DNA of 64,000 nt, taken from assembly GCA_904393835.1 (NCBI GenBank), contig CAJFNC010000006.1, forward strand, positions 25,622 through 89,621, in the 5' to 3' direction. The position numbers and the translations under genes are program-made. Below the pieces are notes generated by a model. That model was not told where the DNA came from. It worked only from the letters and a program-made list of their open reading frames with translations, and made no database searches. The stretch is from an uncultured Ruminococcus sp. (GTDB taxonomy: Bacteria > Bacillota > Clostridia > Oscillospirales > Acutalibacteraceae). Below, piece by piece: positions 50,361-62,071 of this stretch (within the stretch, counting starts at the first letter, position 1; each line of letters starts with the position of its first letter).

Positions 50361-52772
50361 ATGAATTTTGACAACAACACCAATTTAACTGTCCCCGTTT
50401 TACCATTGCGCGGACTGGTTGTTTTTCCTAAAACTTTAATACATTTTGATGTTGGCAGAAAGAAAAGCATTACAGCTATAAATAAGGCAATGAAATCTAA
50501 TCAGTATATTTTTCTTGCTGCTCAACGCAACCCGGCTGATAGCGAGCCGACTTTGCTCGATTTATATACGGTCGGCGTAATTGCAAAAGTTGTTCAGGTT
50601 TTAAAGCAGCCTGAAAATGTCACGCGCATTGTCATTGAAGGGCAATGCCGCGCAAAAATTATTTCTCCCGTTTTTGACGAAAAATGTCTAATGGCAGAAA
50701 TTCAGACGATTACTGATGAAAAATTGCCGCTCACAGCTTATGATAATGCTCTTATGCGAACAGTTAAAAACGAGTTTGAAAAATATATTGAAATTTCACC
50801 TAAAATGCCGCCTGATATAATATTTAAGGTGGCTTTGTGCGAATCTCCCGGCGAACTTGCTGATTTTATTACATCTAACCTCATTCTTGATTACCAAACA
50901 AAGCAGTCTATATTAGAAATTATTCCTGAGTCGCTTCGACTTAAAGAAGTGCTTGATGTACTCGTAAATGAAAATAATATTTTAACAATTGAAGAGGAAA
51001 TTTCCAATAAAGCGAAACTGCGTATTGATCAAAATCAACGTGAATACTTTTTGCGTGAGCAAAAGCGGGTGATTGAAGAAGAGCTGGGTGAGGATGATAA
51101 TCCTTCAAGAGAAGCTGATATTTATGCCGATAAAATTAAAGAGCTTCATCTTGATGAAAAAGCAGAAGAAACACTTCTTAAAGAGTGTAATAAGCTTATG
51201 AAAATGTCTTATGGCAGTCAGGAAGCGTCTGTAATTCGTACATATCTTGATACAGTTATTGATTTGCCGTGGAATACGTCTACAAAAGATAAAATTGTAA
51301 TTTCAAAGCTAAGAAAAGAGCTTGATAAAACCCACTTCGGCTTGCAGAAGGTTAAAGACAGAATTATAGAACAGCTTGCCGTGAAAAAGCTCAGCGAAAA
51401 GCAAAAAGGCCAGATTATCTGTCTTGCAGGTCCTCCCGGTGTCGGTAAAACCTCAATTGCACAGTCAATAGCTCAAGCCATCGGCAGAATAAACCAGCGT
51501 ATAGCTCTTGGCGGCGTTAAAGATGAGGCGGAAATTCGAGGTCACAGAAGAACGTACATCGGCTCCATGCCCGGCAGAATTATGTCGGCTATTCAGAGTG
51601 CCGGTACCAACAATCCGATACTTATTCTCGATGAAGTGGACAAGCTTTCAAATGACTATAAAGGCGACCCGACTTCTGCTTTGCTTGAAGTCCTTGATAT
51701 TGAACAAAACAATAAGTTTGTTGACCACTATATTGACATTCCGTTTGATTTATCCAATGTAATGTTTATTACAACAGCAAACGATATTTCAACAATTCCC
51801 GCACCGCTCAGGGACAGAATGGAAATAATAGAAATAAGCAGTTACACACGAGAAGAAAAGTTTAATATTGCTAAAAAACACCTCATTCCGAAGCAGCTTG
51901 AGCTTTGCGGTTTTAACTCTCACGATGTTAAATTTACTCAAAAAGCAATATACTCTCTTATTGACTATTATACACGTGAATCAGGAGTCAGAACACTTGA
52001 AAGAGAAATTGCGTCTATACTCAGAAAATGTGCTGTTAAAAGACTTGAGGAGAAAACACAACTTTTCAAAATAGACGATAAAGAAGTCGAAAAACTTCTA
52101 GGCCATAAGAAATACTTATCTGACAGTGCTTCAAAAAGGGATGAAATAGGAATTGTTAACGGTCTTGCATGGACGTCGGTTGGCGGTGAGCTGCTCCCGA
52201 TTGAAGTTGCGGTAATGGACGGAAGCGGCAAAATTGAACTTACCGGTTCGCTCGGTGACGTTATGCAGGAGTCCGCTAAGACCGCAATTACGTGCATACG
52301 CAGCCATGCTGCAGCACTTGGCGTTGATTCTGATTTTTATAAGACAAAAGATATTCATCTCCATGCTCCTGAAGGAGCTGTTCCAAAGGACGGACCGTCT
52401 GCAGGTATAACAATGGCCACGGCAATTTATTCTGCGCTGTCAGGAAAGCCCGTAAAGCACAATATTGCCATGACCGGTGAAATTACCCTAAGAGGTAAGG
52501 TTTTGCCAATAGGCGGTCTTAAAGAGAAAAGTATGGCAGCTTACAAGTACGGAATTAGCACTGTTATTATTCCTAAGGATAATGTTGCTGACCTTGAAGA
52601 CGTTGATGATGCCGTAAAACAAAAAGTGACATTTGTTCCCGTTGAGAGTTTCAGCGAAGTTATACCTGCTGCTGTTGTCAAAAGCGCGAAAATTGCCGAA
52701 AAAGACTGGGATAACTCAATAATTCCTATGAGCTGCAAAGGTAATTCGGATATATCAACTGTAAGGCACTAA
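50361..52772 (+). CDS. lon: ATP-dependent protease Lon
   Basis: VPVLPLRGLVVFPKTLIHFDVGR...GPPGVGKTSIAQSIAQA...PKDGPSAGITMATAI. Confidence 0.98.
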   Translation: MNFDNNTNLTVPVLPLRGLVVFPKTLIHFDVGRKKSITAINKAMKSNQYIFLAAQRNPADSEPTLLDLYTVGVIAKVVQVLKQPENVTRIVIEGQCRAKIISPVFDEKCLMAEIQTITDEKLPLTAYDNALMRTVKNEFEKYIEISPKMPPDIIFKVALCESPGELADFITSNLILDYQTKQSILEIIPESLRLKEVLDVLVNENNILTIEEEISNKAKLRIDQNQREYFLREQKRVIEEELGEDDNPSREADIYADKIKELHLDEKAEETLLKECNKLMKMSYGSQEASVIRTYLDTVIDLPWNTSTKDKIVISKLRKELDKTHFGLQKVKDRIIEQLAVKKLSEKQKGQIICLAGPPGVGKTSIAQSIAQAIGRINQRIALGGVKDEAEIRGHRRTYIGSMPGRIMSAIQSAGTNNPILILDEVDKLSNDYKGDPTSALLEVLDIEQNNKFVDHYIDIPFDLSNVMFITTANDISTIPAPLRDRMEIIEISSYTREEKFNIAKKHLIPKQLELCGFNSHDVKFTQKAIYSLIDYYTRESGVRTLEREIASILRKCAVKRLEEKTQLFKIDDKEVEKLLGHKKYLSDSASKRDEIGIVNGLAWTSVGGELLPIEVAVMDGSGKIELTGSLGDVMQESAKTAITCIRSHAAALGVDSDFYKTKDIHLHAPEGAVPKDGPSAGITMATAIYSALSGKPVKHNIAMTGEITLRGKVLPIGGLKEKSMAAYKYGISTVIIPKDNVADLEDVDDAVKQKVTFVPVESFSEVIPAAVVKSAKIAEKDWDNSIIPMSCKGNSDISTVRH

Positions 52773-52784
52773 AGGGGGGTAAAA

Positions 52785-53390
52785 ATGAATTTTAACGAAG
52801 TTAAATTTGAGTTTGCGTCCGGTGCTCCTGAACAGCTTCCAAAATCAGATGTGCCGGAAATAGTATTTTCCGGACATTCCAATGTAGGAAAATCGTCACT
52901 GATTAATAAACTTGTTCAGCGCAAAGCTTTGGCAAGGGTAAGTTCTCAGCCCGGAAAAACGGCTACTATTAATTTTTACAGATTAAAAGAATTCAGAATG
53001 GTTGATTTACCAGGATACGGATATGCCAAAGTATCAAAAAAAGAAAAAGAACGTTGGGCTAAGCTTGTTGAAGGCTATTTTGCTCAGGACAGAAAACGTG
53101 CACTTGTAATTCAAATTCTTGATTTACGTCATCCGCCTACGGATGATGATCTTCATATGGTGGATTTTTTGTATAGAGGCGGCTTTAATTTTGCCGTTGT
53201 TCTTACAAAAAGCGACAAACTTAAAAAAACTCAATTTGAAAAACAAATGGAGTATTACAAAGATATATTCAGCGAGATAAGCCACATTAAGTTGATACCG
53301 TTCTCGGCAGTAAACGGAAACGGAAATGAAGATGTAAGAAATCTTATCAGAGAAGCTGTTACAGATTTTAATAATAGGGAGGAACAATAA
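52785..53390 (+). CDS. engB: Ribosome biogenesis GTP-binding protein YsxC/EngB
   Basis: PEIVFSGHSNVGKSSLINKLVQRKALARVSSQPGKTATINFY. Confidence 0.97.
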   Translation: MNFNEVKFEFASGAPEQLPKSDVPEIVFSGHSNVGKSSLINKLVQRKALARVSSQPGKTATINFYRLKEFRMVDLPGYGYAKVSKKEKERWAKLVEGYFAQDRKRALVIQILDLRHPPTDDDLHMVDFLYRGGFNFAVVLTKSDKLKKTQFEKQMEYYKDIFSEISHIKLIPFSAVNGNGNEDVRNLIREAVTDFNNREEQ

Positions 53391-54689
53391 ATGTTTGTTA
53401 ATGATTGCCTTAACATAAATGAGAAAGGACATCTTACAATTGGCGGTTGTGATACAGTAGAGCTTGCTAAGGAATATGGCACTCCTCTTTATGTTCTTGA
53501 CGAAACAACCATCAGAAATACTTGCCGCGCCTATGTAAATTCTTTTAAAAAATTCTACAACGGTAACGGTATGCCGCTTTATGCAAGCAAGGCTCTGTCA
53601 TGTAAAGAACTTTGCAGAATTGCAAACGAAGAAAACCTTGGACTTGATGTAGTTTCGGGCGGTGAAATTTATACGGCTGTACAGGCCGGTTTTCCTATGG
53701 AGAAAGTTCATTTTCACGGCAACAATAAAACTGCTGACGAAATTAGATTTGCAATTAAATCTAAGGTAGGTAAGTTTGTTGTTGACAATCTTTATGAGCT
53801 TGAACTCCTTGATGAAATTGCGGGAGAAGAGGGCATAACAGCAAATATTTCTTTTAGAATTAAACCCGGCGTAGATGCCCATACACATAACTTTATCAGA
53901 ACAGGTCAAATTGACTCAAAATTTGGTTTTGCTCTTGAAACAGGTGAAGCATTTAATGCCGTTAAAAAAACTATTAAATTAAAGAATGTAAATATCAAAG
54001 AACTGCATTGCCATATCGGTTCTCAGATTTTTGACATTGAGCCGTTTGTTACCGCCGCTGAAATTATGATTGATTTCATAGCTAAAATTAAGAACGAACT
54101 TGGAATTAATATTCCTGAGCTTAATCTCGGCGGTGGCTTTGGCATCATGTACACTGAAAAGGATGAACCTGTACCTTATGAGAATTATATGGAAAAGGTT
54201 TCTGTTGCCGTAAAAGAGAAATGCTCGCAATATGGTATTGATGTTCCGTTTATTTATATTGAACCGGGTCGTTCAATTGTCGGCGAAGCTGGCATAACGC
54301 TCTACACCGTCGGTAGCAAAAAGGAGATTCCGAATATCAGAACTTATGTGTCAGTTGACGGAGGTATGACTGATAATATAAGATACGCTCTGTATCAGTC
54401 TGATTATACTGTTCTTAATGCAAGCAAAGCTAATCAAGAGCCAAATGATATAGTAACCGTTGCGGGTAAGTGCTGCGAGAGCGGTGACCTTATACAGGAA
54501 AATACAAAAGTTGCAGATCCTCAGGCGGGCGATATTCTTGCTGTATTATCAACAGGTGCGTATAATTACTCAATGGCTTCTAACTATAACAGAATTCCCA
54601 GACCGGCTATGGTAATGGTAAAAGACGGTCAGCCAATAGTAATTATAAAACGTGAAAGTTATGAAGATCTTGTAAGAAATGATGTTTAA
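53391..54689 (+). CDS. lysA: Diaminopimelate decarboxylase
   Basis: YGTPLYVLDETTIRNTCRAY...YASKALSCKELCRIANEENLGLDVVSGGEIYTA. Confidence 0.97.
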   Translation: MFVNDCLNINEKGHLTIGGCDTVELAKEYGTPLYVLDETTIRNTCRAYVNSFKKFYNGNGMPLYASKALSCKELCRIANEENLGLDVVSGGEIYTAVQAGFPMEKVHFHGNNKTADEIRFAIKSKVGKFVVDNLYELELLDEIAGEEGITANISFRIKPGVDAHTHNFIRTGQIDSKFGFALETGEAFNAVKKTIKLKNVNIKELHCHIGSQIFDIEPFVTAAEIMIDFIAKIKNELGINIPELNLGGGFGIMYTEKDEPVPYENYMEKVSVAVKEKCSQYGIDVPFIYIEPGRSIVGEAGITLYTVGSKKEIPNIRTYVSVDGGMTDNIRYALYQSDYTVLNASKANQEPNDIVTVAGKCCESGDLIQENTKVADPQAGDILAVLSTGAYNYSMASNYNRIPRPAMVMVKDGQPIVIIKRESYEDLVRNDV

Positions 54690-54704
54690 TTTCTGATTGT
54701 GCCG

Positions 54705-54736
54705 AGCAGTAGACCAAATTGGTTTACTGCTTTTTG
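54705..54736 (+). terminator. Intrinsic terminator after lysA
   Basis: GCAGTAGACC-AAATT-GGTTTACTGC-TTTTT. Confidence 0.85.
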
Positions 54737-54848
54737 GCTATATGTCAATATTCGGAGTAAACCGGAATAAACTGAACTGTTTTGACGCAGGAAAAGTAGA
54801 AAATATATGAATCTTTACGGTACATAGTAAAAAGGAATGATGAACCTG

Positions 54849-55219
54849 ATGTATAATCCTCAATTAGAGACTTTTATTTGTGTGGTAGAGGTCAGTAGCT
54901 TTAACAAGGCGGCAGAGCGTTTGTATATATCACCTCCGGCAGTAATTAAACAAATCTTAATTTGAAACTTTTTATTCGAACCCACCGAGGCTTGCAATTG
55001 ACTAAAGCAGGGCGCTCTCTTTATCAAGATGCAAAATACATTATCCAATACTGCAAAGATTCTGTGACGCGAGCACGAAATTCGATGCAAGAGAGTGACA
55101 GCCTGATCCACATCGGCACATCACCAATGACGCCTGCACAGGTATTGGTAGATCTATGGTCAACGCTCCAGCGATACTTCCCGAATATTAAGTTCCGACT
55201 TGTTCCTTTTGACAACACC
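54849..55219 (+). pseudogene. LysR-family transcriptional regulator remnant (frameshifted, C-terminally truncated)
   Basis: MYNPQLETFICVVEVSSFNKAAERLYISPPAVIKQI then out-of-frame NLKLFIRTHRGLQLTKAGRSLYQDAKYIIQYCKDS...KFRLVPFDNT. Confidence 0.8.
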
Positions 55220-55730
55220 CGCGGAAGATATGATCGTTGTTTCCGCGCAACTTACAGATTGGGGCGAAACATCAGCCGGACAGGCAATTGAACTGACAGA
55301 ATATTTTATCGCAAATTTTTCTGTTAATGAAAGCCGCATCTATGCGGCAGGTTATTCCGCCGGCGTAGAAACCATGTCCCGGGCTGTTTCTATGCGACCC
55401 GACTTATACGCCGCTTATCTCCATGGCGCTTCCCAGTGGGATGGCGAATTTGATTCTATTGCAGAAAATGGTGTGGCTGTTTACATTTTTATGGCGGAAG
55501 ATGATGAATATTACGGTTCCCAAAAGGCTCGCGATGCTTACGATGAATTGTATGACGCCTATTTAAATGTTGGCCGGAGTGAGAATGAGATTAACCAAGT
55601 TTTGCAGATCCTGACACCAAATGCAGCCTGGTTTGCAGAACGTGGTGTAACAGAAAATTACCACGGTGGAGGCAATGTGGTATTTGAGGAGACTTCAATT
55701 TTGAACTGGATTATTTCCCACAGCAAATAA
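55217..55730 (+). pseudogene. C-terminal fragment of alpha/beta-hydrolase (esterase-like), 5' end missing
   Basis: VVSAQLTDWGE...IYAAGYSAGVETMSR (GxSxG), later Asp and His candidates, but no N-terminal core strands; adjoins LysR remnant. Confidence 0.7.
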
Positions 55731-55811
55731 TGAGTATGATTGTGAAAGCGTTATTTGTTAAAAATGATACTCTTATATGATAATTTTATAACTTTTACAG
55801 TTAATTTTCTC

Positions 55812-55848
55812 AAGCACTGCTTTATTAATTGAGCAGTGCTTTTTTATT
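55812..55848. terminator. Hairpin terminator between hydrolase remnant and XRE gene (convergent)
   Basis: AAGCACTGCT-TTATTAATTG-AGCAGTGCTT-TTTTATTTT. Confidence 0.8.
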
Positions 55849-55882
55849 TTAAAATTAATCAGCAGGAAGACAATGGGGAAGG

Positions 55883-56098
55883 TTATGACTTTTTAATAAT
55901 TTTATCAATTCCCAATACATAATCACTTGAAACATTGTACAGGCAACATAGCGCAATCAGATGACGTATTGGCAATTCACGTTTACCGTTTTCGTATTTA
56001 CTGTATTGTTCTTGACGTGTGTGTAAAATATAAGCAATTTGTTCCTGTGTATATCCGTGTTCAATTCTTAATTTTTTTAATTTTTTGCAGTAATCCAT
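55883..56098 (-). CDS. XRE-family helix-turn-helix transcriptional regulator (71 aa)
   Basis: MDYCKKLKKLRIEHGYTQEQIAYILHTRQEQYSKYENGKRELPIRHLIALCCLYNVSSDYVLG; SD AAGGTGG upstream of ATG at 56098. Confidence 0.9.
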   Translation of the reverse strand: MDYCKKLKKLRIEHGYTQEQIAYILHTRQEQYSKYENGKRELPIRHLIALCCLYNVSSDYVLGIDKIIKKS

Positions 56099-56131
56099 AA
56101 CAACCCACCTTGTATTACAAATAGTATTATT

Positions 56132-56158
56132 GACATTATTATAACATGTTAATATGTC
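56132..56158 (-). promoter_or_regulatory. Nested palindrome overlapping XRE promoter -10 (candidate autoregulatory operator)
   Basis: GACAT-N5-TAACATGTTA-N2-ATGTC; minus-strand TATAAT at 56138-56143. Confidence 0.5.
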
Positions 56159-56384
56159 CAATTGCAACTAAAATATATGTTGAAGTATATGTGGATAAAT
56201 AAATCATGAATTATACAAAATACTTTAAGCTGCGTTTTGCGTTTTTCTTTATTTATATGTATATTTAAATAAATCATATTAAAATATGACAACCAAATAT
56301 TAAATACATCCATATATGATTAGCACTTGTGCACAATAGAGATATTGAGATATTGTGCATAATTAGAAAAATATTCCTATGATA

Positions 56385-56413
56385 TTGAAAATAATGCCAC
56401 AATATGATATTAT
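56385..56413 (+). promoter_or_regulatory. Putative gdhA promoter TTGAAA-N17-TATTAT
   Basis: Read directly; 95 bp upstream of gdhA ATG. Confidence 0.6.
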
Positions 56414-56445
56414 ATATACATCGGCAAAGAAGGCGATTTGTTTAA

Positions 56446-56468
56446 CAGCACAAGTGCGCCTTGTGCTG
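56446..56468 (+). repeat. 9-bp perfect stem-loop in gdhA 5'UTR
   Basis: CAGCACAAG-TGCGC-CTTGTGCTG. Confidence 0.8.
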
Positions 56469-56495
56469 ATATTTTATGTGAATTAAAATTAATAG

Positions 56496-57839
<1,344 letters not shown>

Positions 57840-57881
57840 TTCCATAATTTAAATATCATTTGTCCCATATATTGATATAAT

Positions 57882-57922
57882 TAAGACCGTTGTCGGATAT
57901 GCGCCGGCAACGGTCTTTTTGA
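57882..57922. terminator. Intrinsic terminator between convergent gdhA and rodA/ftsW-like gene
   Basis: AAGACCGTTGTCGG-ATATGCG-CCGGCAACGGTCTT-TTTG. Confidence 0.85.
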
Positions 57923-57965
57923 ATTTAAAGTTGTAATTTCAATTATCTTAATGGTGAATGATGTT

Positions 57966-59135
57966 TTATATTTTTATTCTGCTCAAGCTTCCTCGTCTGA
58001 CGCTTGCTTTATCCATATCATCCAAATTGTGATTCATTACGCTTTGCACAAGCCCCAACATCAATAAAGTACTTAAGGCCGAAGTTCCGCCCGCACTAAA
58101 AAGTGGTAACGTAATACCTATTACAGGAAAAAATCCCAGTACCATTCCAATATTAATTATGGTTTGTGATGTAATTACCGAAAAAACACCACAGCAAATA
58201 TATTTTCCTTGAATATCGGTGCATTTTTGTGCATCTAAAATTATCTTGATTGCTATCCCAAAAAGTAAAGCTAGCAGTAGAACGCAACCTACAAATCCCA
58301 GTTCTTCGCCTGCAACAGTAAAAATAAAGTCATTTTCTTGTTCGGGAACAATTCCGTATTCAACCCTTGAACCGTTATACAGTCCGCTTCCGAACAACTC
58401 TCCGCTTGAAATAGATACCTTTCCCTGATATTGCTGCCAACCATAGTTTGTCATTGCGTTTCCGTCAATATCGAACAGAGCAAGTATTCTGTTTCTGTGT
58501 TCGTCATTCATAAAGAAATTCCAGATAATCGGTATGCCCGCCATTAATCCTATTCCGAGTGCGACAAAATATCTGAGCTGTACGCCGGCTGTAAAAGACA
58601 TTATCAGGAATATAAACCCGAATATTAAAACTGTGCCATCGTCGCCTTGCAGGTGGATTATAGCCATTGGTATTACCGCGTGTGCAACAAGAGTAATAAC
58701 TCCGATAAACGAGTGAAGCATATCCTTTTCATTCAAAAAAGACAGGTGTTTTGTAAATGTAATTATAAAACATATTTTAATAAATTCAGAAGGCTGAATT
58801 GTGTATCCGCCCGGTAATCTAAGCCATGCCGTATCGTCAGTGCCGGTAACTTGCATACCGAATGCAAATACAAGTCCTGCCAAAATTATTGCAATTGCCG
58901 CTGCAAAATACCATTTTCTAATTAAAAAACGATAGTCAGTGACAGAAATAATTACAGCAAACACAAGTCCTGCGCTTACTGCGATAACTTGTGTTTTTAT
59001 ATAGCTGTAATTTCCGGCACGCTGCATACTGGATATTAATAAAAAACTGTATACTATAGTAATTACAGTCAAAATCCAGAGAATAATATCGCTGCGTTTA
59101 AAATAGTCAGCGACAGAATGTAAAAAACTGTTCAA
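57966..59135 (-). CDS. FtsW/RodA/SpoVE-family peptidoglycan polymerase
   Basis: Polytopic; TAWLRLPGGYTIQPSEFIKI; LLFGSGLYNGSRVEYGIVPEQENDFIFTVAGEELGFVG; FPVIGITLPLFSAGGTSAL. Confidence 0.93.
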   Translation of the reverse strand: MNSFLHSVADYFKRSDIILWILTVITIVYSFLLISSMQRAGNYSYIKTQVIAVSAGLVFAVIISVTDYRFLIRKWYFAAAIAIILAGLVFAFGMQVTGTDDTAWLRLPGGYTIQPSEFIKICFIITFTKHLSFLNEKDMLHSFIGVITLVAHAVIPMAIIHLQGDDGTVLIFGFIFLIMSFTAGVQLRYFVALGIGLMAGIPIIWNFFMNDEHRNRILALFDIDGNAMTNYGWQQYQGKVSISSGELFGSGLYNGSRVEYGIVPEQENDFIFTVAGEELGFVGCVLLLALLFGIAIKIILDAQKCTDIQGKYICCGVFSVITSQTIINIGMVLGFFPVIGITLPLFSAGGTSALSTLLMLGLVQSVMNHNLDDMDKASVRRGSLSRIKI

Positions 59136-59274
59136 ATTATACGCCTCACAATATTTTATATACTTTATTATATTAAATTAACTTCCATATATCAAGTATT
59201 TTTTCAAATTAGAATAATACAATATGGTGTATTTGTTATAATAATAAATAATACACTTTGGAGGTGTCGTTAAA

Positions 59275-60942
59275 ATGTTATCAGATATTGAAATTGCTCA
59301 GCAAGCTAAATTATTGCCTATCAAGGAAGTTGCTTCTCAGTTGGGAATTACAGAGGATGAGCTTGAATTTTATGGCAAATATAAAGCAAAACTTACTGAT
59401 GAGCTTGCAAATAGAGTCAGCGGTAACTCAGACGGCAAACTTGTGCTTGTAACCGCTATTAATCCAACCCCGGCAGGTGAGGGTAAAACAACCACAACAG
59501 CAGGTTTGGGACAGGCTATGGCAAAAATAGGCAAAAAAGCAGTTATTGCTTTGAGGGAGCCATCGCTTGGTCCTGTTTTCGGCATTAAAGGCGGAGCAGC
59601 AGGCGGCGGTTATGCTCAGGTTCTTCCTATGGAGGACATAAACCTTCATTTTACCGGTGATATGCATGCAATTACAGCGGCAAATAACCTTTGTTGCGCA
59701 ATGCTTGATAACCATATGCAGCAGGGAAATGAACTTATGATCGACCCGAGACGTATTCTTATAAAACGTTGTCTTGATATGAACGACAGAGCGTTAAGAA
59801 ATATTGTAATAGGACTTGGCGGCAAGGTTAACGGAATCCCCAGGGAAGACCATTTTATTATAACAGTTGCCTCTGAAGTAATGGCTATTCTTTGCCTTGC
59901 TGATGATATTGAAGATTTAAAAGCAAGGCTCGGCAGAATTCTCGTTGCCTATAACTACAACGGTGATCCTGTTTACGCAAAAGATATTAAAGCAGACGGC
60001 GCAATGACTGCTTTGCTTAAAGACGCAATTAAACCTAACCTTGTTCAAACACTTGAGGGAACTCCCGCAATTATGCACGGCGGACCGTTTGCAAATATCG
60101 CACACGGCTGTAACAGCGTAAGAGCGACAAAACTTGCTTTAAAACTTGCCGACTATTGTATTACTGAAGCCGGTTTCGGATCTGACTTGGGTGCTGAGAA
60201 ATTTCTTGATATTAAGTGCAGATATGCAGGACTGAAACCTTCTGCTGTTGTAATAGTGGCGACTTGTCGTGCACTTAAATATAACGGCGGCGTCTCTAAA
60301 TCAGAGGTTTCAACACCTAACCTTGAAGCGCTCAAAAAAGGAATAGTTAATCTCGGCGTTCATATTGATAATATGAGAAAGTACAATGTTCCTGTAATCG
60401 TTGCGATTAACCAATTCGGTACAGATAGTGACGATGAGCTTGAGTACATTGAAAACTACTGCAAGGGTAAGGGTGCGGATTTTGCCTTATCAAATGTATT
60501 TGCAAAAGGCGGCAAAGGTGGTATTGAACTGGCAAATAAAGTAGTTGAGGCATGTGAAAAGCCATCAGATTTTGCTCCGATATATTCGCTTGATTTAACT
60601 ATTAAGGAGAAAATAGAAAAAATTGCAACAACAATTTACGGTGCAGACAAAGTTAATTATACAACAGCTGCAGAAAAAGCAATTAAAGAAATCGAATCGC
60701 TCGGCGGCGATAAACTACCTGTTTGTGTAGCAAAAACACAGTATTCTCTTTCCGATAATCCTGCTTTACTCGGTGCACCCAAAAATTTTGATATTACTGT
60801 TAAAAACGCAACGCTTTCTAACGGTGCCGGGTTTGTAGTTGTTTATACCGGCGATATTATGACAATGCCGGGACTTCCGAAGGTTCCTGCAGCACATAAT
60901 ATTGATGTTGACAAAGACGGAAAGATTGTTGGTTTGTTCTGA
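59275..60942 (+). CDS. fhs: Formate--tetrahydrofolate ligase
   Basis: [59 protein letters not shown]. Confidence 0.98.
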   Translation: MLSDIEIAQQAKLLPIKEVASQLGITEDELEFYGKYKAKLTDELANRVSGNSDGKLVLVTAINPTPAGEGKTTTTAGLGQAMAKIGKKAVIALREPSLGPVFGIKGGAAGGGYAQVLPMEDINLHFTGDMHAITAANNLCCAMLDNHMQQGNELMIDPRRILIKRCLDMNDRALRNIVIGLGGKVNGIPREDHFIITVASEVMAILCLADDIEDLKARLGRILVAYNYNGDPVYAKDIKADGAMTALLKDAIKPNLVQTLEGTPAIMHGGPFANIAHGCNSVRATKLALKLADYCITEAGFGSDLGAEKFLDIKCRYAGLKPSAVVIVATCRALKYNGGVSKSEVSTPNLEALKKGIVNLGVHIDNMRKYNVPVIVAINQFGTDSDDELEYIENYCKGKGADFALSNVFAKGGKGGIELANKVVEACEKPSDFAPIYSLDLTIKEKIEKIATTIYGADKVNYTTAAEKAIKEIESLGGDKLPVCVAKTQYSLSDNPALLGAPKNFDITVKNATLSNGAGFVVVYTGDIMTMPGLPKVPAAHNIDVDKDGKIVGLF

Positions 60943-61370
60943 TGACAGTTGTAGTATCAAAGAGTGCAAATGATACTGAAAAATTGGGCGCCCAAATTGC
61001 TTCAAAACTTAAAGGCAACGAAGTGATTGCATTGTTTGGCGGACTTGGTATGGGAAAAACTGCTTTTACACGTGGGCTTTCTTGCGCTTTGGGTGTTGAT
61101 GAAAATACAATTTCAAGCCCGACATTTGCACTTGTCAATGAATATGTCGGAAAATTTAATATATATCATTTTGATATGTATCGCGTTACTACGTGGGATG
61201 ATCTTTACACAACAGGATTTTTTGATTATATCGGAAACGGTGTAATCGTAATTGAATGGAGTGAAAATATTGAAGGAGCGATTCCGGATGATGCTGTCAG
61301 AATACATATATCAAAGGGTGAGACCGACAACGAAAGAGTTTTTGAAATAGAGGGTGTTGATTTAAGTTGA
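60942..61370 (+). CDS. tsaE: tRNA t6A biosynthesis ATPase TsaE
   Basis: IALFGGLGMGKTAFTRGLSCALG...SPTFALVNEY...HFDMYR. Confidence 0.95.
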   Translation: MTVVVSKSANDTEKLGAQIASKLKGNEVIALFGGLGMGKTAFTRGLSCALGVDENTISSPTFALVNEYVGKFNIYHFDMYRVTTWDDLYTTGFFDYIGNGVIVIEWSENIEGAIPDDAVRIHISKGETDNERVFEIEGVDLS

Positions 61371-62068
61371 AAATACTTTCAATAGATACTTCGGCAATAG
61401 CCGCTTCGGTCGCAATCGCTGAAGAAGACAAAATTATCGGAGAGTTTTTTATAAACACTTCTCTTACTCACAGCCAGACGCTAATGCCTATGGTCGAACA
61501 GTTATGCAAAAATGTTTCATTATCTTTAGATAATATTGATGCAATTGCAGTAAATGCCGGACCGGGTTCGTTTACAGGGGTCAGAATAGGTGTTGCGGCT
61601 GTAAAAGGGTTGGCTTTTGCAAATAACATAAAATGTATTTCTGTTTCAACTCTTGAAAGCTTGGCTTACAACTTGTCAGGTAATGAGTGTATTGCCTGCG
61701 CAGTTATGGATGCGAGATGTTCACAGGTTTATAATGCGCTTTTCAAAATTAGCGCGAAAGGTATTAGTAGGATATGTGATGACAGAGCTTTGTCAATTAC
61801 AGATCTTGAAAAAGAATTAAAAAAATATAATGATGAGATTATTCTTGTCGGCGATGGAGCAGATATAACATTTAATATGCTTGACGGCAGGTTAAGCAAT
61901 GTGTGCGTTGCTCCTATAAATAACAAAATGCAAAGAGCTTCGTCCGTTGCAATGGTTGCATTTGAAAAAGCCGATAAGGGTGAATATATTTCTGCAGAGG
62001 AATTAATGCCTGTTTATCTCAGACTTCCTCAGGCACAGAGAGAACTTAATAAAAGAATGGGAGTATGA
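61367..62068 (+). CDS. tsaB: tRNA t6A biosynthesis protein TsaB
   Basis: ILSIDTSAIAASVAIAEED...NAGPGSFTGVRIGVAAVKGLAFA; TTG start overlapping tsaE stop. Confidence 0.95.
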   Translation: MKILSIDTSAIAASVAIAEEDKIIGEFFINTSLTHSQTLMPMVEQLCKNVSLSLDNIDAIAVNAGPGSFTGVRIGVAAVKGLAFANNIKCISVSTLESLAYNLSGNECIACAVMDARCSQVYNALFKISAKGISRICDDRALSITDLEKELKKYNDEIILVGDGADITFNMLDGRLSNVCVAPINNKMQRASSVAMVAFEKADKGEYISAEELMPVYLRLPQAQRELNKRMGV

Positions 62069-62071
62069 CTT

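Noticed and set aside
55200-55730. Functional 176-aa hydrolase gene
   Set aside because: Lacks the N-terminal half of the fold, has no SD, and abuts a broken LysR frame; better explained as a deletion remnant.
59211-59245. Possible operator upstream of fhs (AATACAATATGGTGTATT)
   Set aside because: Only a 5-bp dyad in AT-rich DNA; too weak without comparative data.
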